Shown here: positions 1 to 5,608 of the stretch, in pieces
How positions within the stretch are numbered: the stretch's first letter is position 1
Layout: each line of letters starts with the position of its first letter
NCBI GenBank assembly: GCA_020849825.1
Contig: JADZFP010000450.1
Location: forward strand, 1 to 5,608
Length of the DNA: 5,608 nt
From: Saprospiraceae bacterium
GTDB lineage: Bacteria; Bacteroidota; Bacteroidia; Chitinophagales; Saprospiraceae
Direction: 5' to 3'
The notes under the pieces: model-generated
Database searches by the model: none
What the model was told of the DNA's origin: nothing
The model's input: the letters and a program-made list of their open reading frames with translations, nothing else
Position numbers and translations under genes: made by a program

Positions 1-57
1 AAAGATGGCGCAAAAAACAAGCGAACAACCCCAAACCTGACAACCCAATCGAATCAA

Positions 58-507
58 TTACAACATTCCCTTGTACAAGGTAACCATCGTCGCCACCAGC
101 CACACTGCCAGCGCCGCATTGAACAACAGCGCCCCGATGGCCGTGATGCTCGCATACCAGCGCCGGGCGCGCAGGCTCCCGCTCAGCCGGTCGCGGCTGC
201 TGTGATCCAGCTCGGGCGGATGCACCCACAAACCCGAACAAATGGCCAGGGCGCTAAGGGCCAGTACGGCCCACAATACCCGGTTGAGACTGGAAAACGG
301 CTGAAAATGAAGGCTGTGAAACACCCAGTCCATCAAAATCAATCCGGAAAACAAGGCGCTGAAAAACCACAATACCGGCCGGTAGCCCAACAAAAAACGG
401 CGCTCGCGCAACGACAGATCGAGGCGGCGCTGCCCGGCGCGCAGGGCCGAGAAGGCGAAAAAAACAACGAGCAGCCAGAGGGGACAGTAGTGGATGAGGA
501 GGGGCAT
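58..507 (-). CDS. Small four-TM membrane protein, last gene of the NLR operon (unknown function)
   Basis: I do not recognise this protein. From the ATG at 507 it has 149 residues and four hydrophobic stretches long enough to span a membrane, at about residues 2-22, 44-64, 76-95 and 119-144. Basic loops separate some of them (RAGQRRLDLSLRERR after the first, SLRARR before the fourth). It has no signal peptide and no recognisable catalytic motif. It starts 29 bp after the stop of the NLR-like gene on the same strand, with no promoter visible between them, so co-transcription is likely. The start is uncertain. The frame stays open upstream to a GTG at 591, inside the NLR gene, and a CTG at 540-538 overlaps the NLR stop and would add an N-terminal MKRR before the first helix. 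A membrane role beside an NLR/effector pair is suggestive, but its function cannot be stated. It might equally be an unrelated passenger. Confidence 0.7.
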   Translation of the reverse strand: MPLLIHYCPLWLLVVFFAFSALRAGQRRLDLSLRERRFLLGYRPVLWFFSALFSGLILMDWVFHSLHFQPFSSLNRVLWAVLALSALAICSGLWVHPPELDHSSRDRLSGSLRARRWYASITAIGALLFNAALAVWLVATMVTLYKGML

Positions 508-536
508 GAGGGCGAAAATAGTTACAATTCTTCGTT

Positions 537-2603
537 TCAGGCCTGCTGATCGGGGTCGCCTTCCAGCAGACGGCCGACATAGGCCGCCCACTCAGCGAAT
601 TGCGGAATGCGGGTCAGTTCGGCCAGCTGGTTGAAAATGTGCAGCGCTTGTTCCAGATAGGCCCGCGACTCTTCGCGGCGGCCGAGTTGGCTGAAAAGTT
701 GGCCCAGTTTGAAAAAAGAAACGCCAAGGCCTTTAAATAATTCGGCGGATTTAGGATTGGCCTTGAAAAGTTCTTCCGTTAATTGCAGGTCTTTCAGGAA
801 AAACTCGAGTGCCTGCTCGAAATTGCCCTGCGCCTGGTAGATGGAGCCCAATTTTTCATAAGAGATAGCCAATCCGTTTTTGAGTGATTCAGATTTAGGA
901 TTGGCCTTGAAAAGTTCTTCGCCAATTTGAGCGCGTTTCAGGAAAAACTCGAGTGCCTGCTCGAAATTGCCCTGCGCCTGGTAGATGTCGCCCAATTTGG
1001 AATAAGAGATAGCCAATCCGTTTTTGAGGGATTCAGATTTAGGATTGGCCTTGAAAAGTTCTTCGAAGAGATTGGTTTGTTTCAGGAAAAACTCGAGTGC
1101 CTGCTCGAAATTGCCTATGTTTTGAAAGTATTCTCCCAGTCTGGAGATCACGACGGCAGCGTTGTTGACGTCGTTTGCTGCCAAAAAACCATCGCCGGCT
1201 TTTTGCAGCAGCGTTTCCATATCCCTGTAATCGCCCAGTTCTTTCAGGGTGTCGGCCAGGTAAGCGGTCAGCAACGCAAGCCGGCCGCTTTTTTCATTTT
1301 CCAGCCATCCGAGCAGGCTGCGTGCGGCCTCGGTATAATGCACCCGGACTCCGAGGTGGCTTTGTTCGAGGATGGCAATGAATTGTTCGGCCAGGTCGGC
1401 ACAAGCCTCGTAGCCGTTCAGCAGGCGTTTTCGCACGGCTGCGGCTGTTAGCGGGTGTACGCGGTAACCTTCGCCTGCCTGCCATTCGAGCCAGCCGCCG
1501 CGGGCCAGTCCGGCGAGCCGGTCGTCGAATCCAGCTTCTTCCGGGCTGTCGGGTTGTACGCCGAAAAGCGGATACAGGAACGGTGGCTGCATGGGTTCGG
1601 ACGGCAGCAGCGCCAGGCGCAGCAGCAAGCCGGCCTCGGCCTCATCGAGGCCCGAGAGATCGAAAAGGGCTTCGAGCAGGGCCTCGGGCGTGTGGCCGTG
1701 GCGGTTTTGCCAGTCTACGTCCACGGTGTCGGTCGCGGGCAGGCGCAGGGCCCCGGCCCGTTCGAGTTGTTCGCAGAGGGCTTCAAGGCGTGCATTTTTG
1801 CCTTTTTCGCGGCGCGTGGCCAGGTATTTGGCCAGGGCTTCGATCAGGAGGGTATTGTATCCGATGGCCACCAGCAAACGCCCGAGCAGTTGTTCGGCTT
1901 CCTTTTCGTCGGGCTGGAAATAATCGAGAAACAGCTTGCGGGCGAGGGGCGGAGGCAGTGCGCCGATCTTGTGTTCGGGCAGGCCGGTCTGCTCGGCGCG
2001 GGAGGTCAGCAGGATGGCCCAACCCTGGGCTGCGAGGGCTTCGAGGCGGCGGCGCTGCCGGCTCAGGTCTCCGCCTTTGTTGGCATTGTCGAGCACCAGC
2101 AGATTGCGGCCGGCTCGCGCGGGCGGCGAGCAAAGGGCCGACAAGAGATGATCGAGCAGTTGGTCGTCGGTGATCCCGGGCGCAAAAGCGCCAGGCGGAA
2201 ACAATTGCTCCATCAGGCCGCAGCGGAGCAGCGCTTCGCCGACGCTTGCTTCGCCACAGTTGACCCAGAGGATATAGCGGAATTGTTCGCCCCGGCGGGC
2301 GCACCAGGCGGCCGCTATGCTGGTTTTGCCGATGCCGCCCGTGCCGTTTACCAGGGCCAGGCAACCTTCGCGGGCCAGCATCTCATCCACGGCTTCCAGT
2401 TCGGCATCGCGGCTGTTGCCGAAAAAACGCGGCTCGGCGTAGGGCGTGAGTGCAAGATAGCGGCGTTGCCACACGGCTTCGGGGTTGTACAAGGTGACGA
2501 TTTTCTGGCTGTTGACCATAAAGTCGCCGCCGGTATTAATGTCGCCGGTGCCGGCTATCACGCCGGAGCTGTTTTCGATATTGAGTTTGGGATCTTTTTC
2601 CAT
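537..2603 (-). CDS. NLR-like STAND NTPase: N-terminal amyloid-like motif, NB-ARC, C-terminal TPRs
   Basis: A 688-residue signal-transduction ATPase of the STAND class, probably cytoplasmic. Residues 10-32 form a Gly/Asn-rich motif (core INTGGDFMV) that matches the tail of the upstream gene product. The NB-ARC-type ATPase follows: Walker A GTGGIGKT (87-94), Walker B NLLVLDN (167-173), a sensor-like LLTSR (198-202) and a GYNTLLIEALAKYLA helix (248-262) where plant-type proteins have GLPL. A winged-helix-like segment (about 305-390) ends in YRVHPL (380-385), the MHD equivalent. TPR-like helices fill about 440-665, with three near-identical 48-residue repeats. The family is held in an ADP state until its repeats bind a ligand, then oligomerises. 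I chose the ATG at 2603, 10 bp after the upstream stop; an in-frame GTG at 2636 would overlap that gene. The family call is firm. A role in defence or programmed cell death, and the ligand, are inference. Confidence 0.9.
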   Translation of the reverse strand: MEKDPKLNIENSSGVIAGTGDINTGGDFMVNSQKIVTLYNPEAVWQRRYLALTPYAEPRFFGNSRDAELEAVDEMLAREGCLALVNGTGGIGKTSIAAAWCARRGEQFRYILWVNCGEASVGEALLRCGLMEQLFPPGAFAPGITDDQLLDHLLSALCSPPARAGRNLLVLDNANKGGDLSRQRRRLEALAAQGWAILLTSRAEQTGLPEHKIGALPPPLARKLFLDYFQPDEKEAEQLLGRLLVAIGYNTLLIEALAKYLATRREKGKNARLEALCEQLERAGALRLPATDTVDVDWQNRHGHTPEALLEALFDLSGLDEAEAGLLLRLALLPSEPMQPPFLYPLFGVQPDSPEEAGFDDRLAGLARGGWLEWQAGEGYRVHPLTAAAVRKRLLNGYEACADLAEQFIAILEQSHLGVRVHYTEAARSLLGWLENEKSGRLALLTAYLADTLKELGDYRDMETLLQKAGDGFLAANDVNNAAVVISRLGEYFQNIGNFEQALEFFLKQTNLFEELFKANPKSESLKNGLAISYSKLGDIYQAQGNFEQALEFFLKRAQIGEELFKANPKSESLKNGLAISYEKLGSIYQAQGNFEQALEFFLKDLQLTEELFKANPKSAELFKGLGVSFFKLGQLFSQLGRREESRAYLEQALHIFNQLAELTRIPQFAEWAAYVGRLLEGDPDQQA
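748..1115 (-). repeat. Near-identical 144-bp tandem repeats encoding TPR units (about 2.5 copies)
   Basis: The period is exactly 144 bp (48 codons). A 29-bp block is identical at 748-776, 892-920 and 1036-1064. A 35-bp block is identical at 793-827, 937-971 and 1081-1115. Comparing 748-891 with 892-1035, I count only six differences outside the patch at 777-791. The unit encodes residues such as GNFEQALEFFLK, EELFKANPKSESLKNGLA and ISYxKLGxIYQAQ, that is a TPR helix pair plus a linker. The segment is visibly more AT-rich than the rest of the gene. Near-identity implies recent duplication or continuing gene conversion, so copy number may vary between strains and short-read assemblies may be wrong here. 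Confidence 0.93.
2508..2576 (-). other. N-terminal amyloid-like signalling motif of the NLR (residues 10-32)
   Basis: This is the counterpart of the effector tail. It sits before the NTPase domain, where NLRs carry their death-fold, effector or prion-like domain, and reads GVIAG, DINTGG, DFMV in the same spacing as the effector. The conserved residues D21/I22/N23, D27 and F28 use codons that differ from those in the effector, so similarity is stronger in protein than in DNA. No other N-terminal domain is present, so this short motif is the only visible candidate for output signalling. Confidence 0.7.
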
Positions 2604-2613
2604 ATCGCGACGA

Positions 2614-3021
2614 TCAGGAGCCGTTTTTGGTACCACCGACGATGAAATCGCCGCCTACGTTGATATTTTGAACACCGACCACCACATTGGTGCTGCCGCT
2701 GATGGAAATTTCGCCGCGCGCGGCTTTTTCATCGAGGGTGGCAAGCAACTCGCTCAGGGCATTGCCGAGGGTTTCATCGTTTTTGACGGTTTTTTCCAGG
2801 ACTTTTTTCACGGCCGGCTGGCTTTCGGCGGCTTCGTCGAGGCGCCCTTCACCGTCGTTGAAGTCTTCGATGAATATGGGCTTGACTTTTTGCCAAAGGA
2901 GGCGCAGCTCGGTCTGGGCGGCTTCTTTAAAGTCGCCCGCGATCTCTTCGATCAATTTGTTCTTTTTCAAAAAGGGGAGCAGCCATTCGGCCGCTTTGGC
3001 GGCAATTTCAACGGGCGTCAT
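2614..3021 (-). CDS. Helical putative effector with C-terminal amyloid-like motif, partner of the NLR
   Basis: A 135-residue protein that I cannot assign to a named family with certainty. Residues 1-103 look almost wholly alpha-helical, beginning with an amphipathic stretch (VEIAAKAAEWLLPFLKKNKL, 4-23) followed by charged helices. Residues 104-130 then switch to a Ser/Asn/Gly/Val-rich, beta-prone tail with the core INVGGDFIV (120-128), and the protein ends five residues later. The same core stands at the N terminus of the NLR encoded 10 bp downstream. Helical domain plus short C-terminal motif, next to an NLR carrying the motif at its N terminus, is the layout described for bacterial Bell-domain effectors with BASS motifs and for fungal HET-s/NWD2. 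The executioner role is therefore inferred from architecture, not from a catalytic motif. The ATG at 3021 fits the promoter; a TTG at 3111 in the same frame lies upstream of that promoter and is unlikely. It could instead be an adaptor. Confidence 0.82.
   Translation of the reverse strand: MTPVEIAAKAAEWLLPFLKKNKLIEEIAGDFKEAAQTELRLLWQKVKPIFIEDFNDGEGRLDEAAESQPAVKKVLEKTVKNDETLGNALSELLATLDEKAARGEISISGSTNVVVGVQNINVGGDFIVGGTKNGS
2632..2700 (-). other. C-terminal amyloid-like signalling motif of the effector (residues 108-130)
   Basis: This segment aligns without gaps to residues 10-32 of the NLR. Ten of 23 positions are identical (S110, V113, G116, I120, N121, G123, G124, D125, F126, V128, effector numbering), and several others are conservative (N/D, I/M, V/I). 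It contains a loose threefold pattern, NVVVG, NINVGG and DFIVGG, consistent with short beta-strands joined by Gly turns. That it assembles as an amyloid or beta-solenoid is inference from the BASS/HET-s precedent. Confidence 0.7.
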
Positions 3022-3056
3022 ATTGGATTGGGCAGATGGATGGTGAGGAATGCAGG

Positions 3057-3088
3057 CAAATATAAGGAAGTGTATTTTTATTGAAAAA
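3057..3088 (-). promoter_or_regulatory. Bacteroidota-type promoter for the effector-NLR operon
   Basis: On the minus strand, TATATTTG (3064-3057) matches the Bacteroidota -7 consensus TAnnTTTG exactly. Nineteen bases upstream is a run of five T (3088-3084), a weak match to the -33 TTTG/TTG box, and the spacer is AT-rich. Transcription would begin near 3050, leaving a leader of about 30 nt before the ATG at 3021. The site lies in the only sizeable intergenic gap of the window. The -7 match is good and the -33 box is weak. Confidence 0.55.
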
Positions 3089-3143
3089 CGCCAGGTGTAA
3101 GCCACATCCAATGTGCAAAGTAGTTCCAGATTTTTGCACTCAA

Positions 3144-3171
3144 CTTTAAAAAAACCTCCAGTTTTTTAAAG
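3144..3171. terminator. AT-rich hairpin after the formimidoyltransferase-cyclodeaminase gene
   Basis: CTTTAAAAAA (3144-3153) is perfectly complementary to TTTTTTAAAG (3162-3171), with an 8-base loop between them. The hairpin begins 12 bp after the ftcD stop codon (3184-3186) in the direction of transcription. The stem is almost all A/T, and no strong separate U-tract follows beyond the stem's own T run, so this is not a textbook intrinsic terminator. Its position between two transcription units supports a terminator role. A structured upstream element for the next promoter is the alternative. Confidence 0.4.
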
Positions 3172-3183
3172 CGACCAACCGTG

Positions 3184-4878
3184 TCACGTAAGTGCCACCC
3201 GCTCATGCACCAGCGCCACGATCTCCGCCTCCAGCGCCGTGGCTTTTTCGGCCATGCGCTCGGCTTCTTCGGTCACGGTGCGCGCGTAGTCTTTGTCGCT
3301 GAGGCCCAGGGCGTTCACTTTGACGTTGAGCCAGGCGCCGTGTACGGCCGTGCGGGCGCAGAGGGCGCCCACGCCGGCGTCGGTGACAGAGTTGGGATTG
3401 CCTTCCGCCACCATTTCGCGGATGAGGCCGAACGATTCGAGGGCCAGCCGCATCACCTTGAGCGGCACCTTGATGGCGCCCACGGTGGCTTCCTGAATGG
3501 CCTGGCTGCGGGCATATTTTTCCTCGGGCGTGCCCTTGGGCAGTCCGAACGCTGCCATGATGGCGTTGAAAGCGGCAGTGTCTTCGTCGACGGCGCGCAA
3601 GAGGGCGTCCTTGAGTTGCTGGCCGCGTTCGGCGGCCTGGCCGAAGTGGTCCCAGCGTTCGTCCCAGCCGCGTTTGTGGCTGCTGAGGTTGGCGACCATG
3701 GTGGCCAGCGACACGCCCAGGGCGCCCACGTAGGCGCTCACCGAGCCGCCGCCGGGGGCCGGGCTTTCGGCGGCCGTTTCGTTGGCAAATTCGCGCAGGT
3801 TCTTCTTGATCCATAGTTTGGCTTCGCCGGGGTCGGCGGCTGCCAGGTTGTATTCGATGATCTTGCGCTGCGGATCGAAGGGGGAGAGCTCGTCGAGGCC
3901 CATCGACTTGACGGCGATCTTGATCAGTTCCTCTTCGCTCACGCCGGCGCTGCGTTGTTGTTTTTTCAAAAAATAACGCCCGGCTTCGAGCATCACTTCC
4001 AGCGGCACGAGGCCCACCAGTTCGGAGCCGGTGACGCGCATGCCGCGGCGGTCGGCGCTTTTGCAACATTCTTCAAAAGCCAGGTACAGCGGCGTGTTGC
4101 GGATGTTGGTGAGGTTCATCGACACCTGTGCGATGCCGTATTCCTCGATGAACCAGCCGATGGCCTTTACGTCTTTCAGGGCGCCGGGCTGGCGGAGGGG
4201 TTCGCCGTTGGCGTCTTTAGCGGGCTTTCCGTTGGCGGGGTCGTTCAGTACGCGGCCTTTTTCGCGCACGTCGAAGGCGACGGAGTTGGCGCGGCGCACC
4301 GAGGTGGTATTCAGGTTGATGTTGTAGGCGATGAGGAAATCGCGGGCGCCGACGACCGTGGCGCCGCGTTTGGCGTCGAAGCGGGCGGGGCCGTAGTCGG
4401 GTTTCCATTCGGAGCGGAGGATTTTGTCGGGCAGGCCCTCGTATTCGCCGGCGCGGATGTCGGCCAGGTTTTGGCGTTCGGGGCGGGTGGCAGCTGCTTC
4501 GTAGCAGTAGACCGGCAGGTCGAGCTCGCGCCCCACGCGTTCGGCGAGCTGGTGGGCCCATTTGGCCGTTTCTTTCATGCTGATGTTCGACACCGGGATG
4601 AGCGGGCACACGTCGGTGGCGCCCATGCGCGGGTGTTCGCCGCTGTGCTTGCTCATGTCGATGAGTTCGCCGGCGGTCCGGATGGCGCGGAAGGCGGCTT
4701 CTACCACGGGAGCGGGTTCGCCAACGAAGGTGACCACGGTGCGGTGCGTGGCCTTGCCGGGGTCGACGTCGAGCAATTTGACGCCTTCCACGCTTTCAAT
4801 GGCATCGGTGATGGCTTTGATCACGACCGGGTCGCGGCCTTCTGAGAAATTGGGGACGCATTCGATTAGTTGCTTCAT
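3184..4878 (-). CDS. ftcD: Bifunctional glutamate formimidoyltransferase / formimidoyl-THF cyclodeaminase
   Basis: A cytoplasmic enzyme of histidine degradation. It transfers the formimino group of N-formimino-L-glutamate to tetrahydrofolate, then deaminates 5-formimino-THF to 5,10-methenyl-THF plus ammonia, feeding one-carbon metabolism. The protein has 564 residues, close to the roughly 540 of animal FTCD, and both halves are present. The N-terminal transferase starts MKQLIECVPNFSEGRD and carries KHSGEHPRMGATD (77-89) with H82, the position of the catalytic His in the animal enzyme. A second transferase subdomain (about 180-320) includes IAYNINL (183-189). The C-terminal cyclodeaminase (about 350-555) carries SPAPGGGSVSA (372-382) and NPNSVTDAGVGA (494-505). 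The ATG at 4878 was chosen because the open frame upstream runs inside uppP and resembles no FTCD. It lies 29 bp after uppP on the same strand, probably in one transcript. No other hut gene is visible, so local regulation by histidine is not evident. Confidence 0.96.
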   Translation of the reverse strand: MKQLIECVPNFSEGRDPVVIKAITDAIESVEGVKLLDVDPGKATHRTVVTFVGEPAPVVEAAFRAIRTAGELIDMSKHSGEHPRMGATDVCPLIPVSNISMKETAKWAHQLAERVGRELDLPVYCYEAAATRPERQNLADIRAGEYEGLPDKILRSEWKPDYGPARFDAKRGATVVGARDFLIAYNINLNTTSVRRANSVAFDVREKGRVLNDPANGKPAKDANGEPLRQPGALKDVKAIGWFIEEYGIAQVSMNLTNIRNTPLYLAFEECCKSADRRGMRVTGSELVGLVPLEVMLEAGRYFLKKQQRSAGVSEEELIKIAVKSMGLDELSPFDPQRKIIEYNLAAADPGEAKLWIKKNLREFANETAAESPAPGGGSVSAYVGALGVSLATMVANLSSHKRGWDERWDHFGQAAERGQQLKDALLRAVDEDTAAFNAIMAAFGLPKGTPEEKYARSQAIQEATVGAIKVPLKVMRLALESFGLIREMVAEGNPNSVTDAGVGALCARTAVHGAWLNVKVNALGLSDKDYARTVTEEAERMAEKATALEAEIVALVHERVALT

Positions 4879-4907
4879 GGTATTGTTTTTTCGATCAATA
4901 GGAAGGG

Positions 4908-5608
4908 CTAAAAATTTCCGACCGCGACGTCGTCGAAATACCCCGAGGCCCAAAGCCCCAAAATCAGCATGCCGACGGCGATGCGGTAGTAGCCGAATAC
5001 CTTGAATCCGTGGCGGGTGAGGTAACTGACAAACCCTTTGATGGCCAGCATGGCGACCACGAAGGCTACGACGTTGCCCACCGTCAGAAGCAGAATTTCC
5101 TGCTGCGTAAGTGTCGAAACCTGATTTTCCTCCATAAAATCCCACAACGACTTGCAAGTGGCGGCAAACATGGTTGGTACGGCCAGAAAAAACGAAAACT
5201 CGGCGGCGGTGCGCGGCGACAAGCCCTGCGTCAGGCCGCCGATGATCGTGGCTGCCGAACGGCTGACGCCCGGAACCATCGAAATGACCTGAAACAGACC
5301 GATGTTCAGCGCTTTTCGCCAGTTGATGTCGTCGGTTGTCGTTTCAACGCGGCTGCGGCGCTGGAAATAATCGTCGAGCAGCAAAAAAATAATGCCGCCG
5401 ACAATAAGCGCTACAGCGACCACGACGATGTTTTCCAGCAGGGCATCGATCTGCTTTTTCAACAAAAGACCAAACGCCACGGCAGGCAAAAAAGCCACGA
5501 ACAGCCGCAGGTAAAAAGTCAGGTTTTGGAAAAAGCGCCGCCAGTACAAAACGACCACCGAGAGGATGGCGCCGAACTGAATCGCGACGGTAAAAACCTT
5601 CACAAAGC
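4908..5608 (-). CDS. uppP: Undecaprenyl-diphosphate phosphatase (BacA/UppP), 5' end cut by the window
   Basis: An integral membrane phosphatase that converts undecaprenyl diphosphate to the monophosphate, recycling the lipid carrier for peptidoglycan and other surface polymers. In other bacteria its overexpression gives bacitracin resistance. About 232 residues are present. Family hallmarks are FVKVFTVAIQFGAILSVVVLYWRRF at the visible start (split here as FVKVFTVAIQ and GAILSVVVLYW) and the second signature MVPGVSRSAATI about 110 residues in, including the catalytic Ser-Arg-Ser. Several membrane segments follow, and the C terminus has the typical GYYRIAVGMLILGLW. The usual N-terminal TEFLPISSTGH motif lies beyond the right edge, so the frame continues past 5608. 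The GTG at 5603 is an internal valine codon, not the start. The TAG stop is at 4910-4908. Its product has no evident functional link to the histidine gene that follows; they probably share a transcript. Confidence 0.95.
   Translation of the reverse strand, partial: FVKVFTVAIQFGAILSVVVLYWRRFFQNLTFYLRLFVAFLPAVAFGLLLKKQIDALLENIVVVAVALIVGGIIFLLLDDYFQRRSRVETTTDDINWRKALNIGLFQVISMVPGVSRSAATIIGGLTQGLSPRTAAEFSFFLAVPTMFAATCKSLWDFMEENQVSTLTQQEILLLTVGNVVAFVVAMLAIKGFVSYLTRHGFKVFGYYRIAVGMLILGLWASGYFDDVAVGNF

Noticed and set aside
1..57. Terminator or start of another gene downstream of the membrane protein
   Set aside because: There is no convincing hairpin and no start codon context; the stretch is too short to interpret at the window edge.
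748..1115. CRISPR array, because of the regularly spaced identical blocks
   Set aside because: The 144-bp period is a multiple of three, the frame is open throughout, and the repeats and the segments between them encode TPR helices; variation is confined to single codons and the five-codon patches.
2604..2636. GTG start at 2636 for the NLR
   Set aside because: It would overlap the end of the effector gene and add an unremarkable 11 residues; the ATG at 2603 gives a clean 10-bp gap.
1455..2645. Long open frame on the plus strand (396 codons) opposite the NLR
   Set aside because: It is antisense to a gene with clear NB-ARC motifs, its translation is low-complexity Gly/Ala/Gln/Arg-rich with no recognisable domain, and such frames are common opposite GC-rich genes.
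3955..4845. Long open frame on the plus strand (296 codons) opposite ftcD
   Set aside because: Its Gly/Val/Phe/His-rich translation is the mirror of the conserved FTCD reading frame and shows no family motif.
4879..5157. N-terminal extension of the ftcD frame up to 5157
   Set aside because: It overlaps the conserved end of uppP in another frame, reads as Arg/Gly-rich noise, and FTCD proteins start at MKQLIECVPNFSEG-like sequence.

Overview
All recognisable genes lie on the minus strand, so the window reads from right to left. The sequence suggests a GC-rich member of the Bacteroidota, possibly the Saprospiria. The clues are a TAnnTTTG-type promoter element, no obvious Shine-Dalgarno motifs before the starts, and a full-length fused formimidoyltransferase-cyclodeaminase. 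The taxonomic placement is an inference.

Right part (about 3184-5608): two conserved metabolic genes. The first is the 5'-truncated end of uppP (undecaprenyl-diphosphate phosphatase, recycling of the cell-wall lipid carrier). After 29 bp comes a complete bifunctional glutamate formimidoyltransferase / formimidoyl-THF cyclodeaminase (histidine degradation and one-carbon metabolism). An AT-rich hairpin follows the second gene.

Left part (58-3021): what looks like an accessory, probably immune or conflict-related, operon with its own Bacteroidota-type promoter. It encodes (1) a 135-aa mostly helical protein ending in a short Gly/Asn/Val-rich tail, (2) a 688-aa NLR-like STAND NTPase with an NB-ARC-type P-loop ATPase, a winged-helix-like region and C-terminal TPRs, and (3) a small protein with four predicted membrane segments. 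The C-terminal tail of protein 1 and the N-terminal tail of protein 2 carry the same motif of about 23 residues (core I-N-x-G-G-D-F-[IM]-V). The two copies are encoded with different synonymous codons.

This layout matches the paired effector/NLR organisation described for bacterial amyloid signalling sequences (BASS), analogous to fungal HET-s/NWD2. There, a ligand-triggered NLR templates a beta-fold onto the tail of an adjacent helical, often membrane-active, effector. The NLR's TPR region consists of nearly identical 144-bp repeats. Their differences concentrate in one five-codon patch per repeat, as expected of a rapidly evolving recognition surface. The working model is: TPRs sense, NB-ARC oligomerises, the N-terminal motif nucleates, the helical partner executes, and the four-TM protein plays an unknown membrane role. 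The model is inferred; the motif match, gene order and repeat structure are read directly from the sequence.
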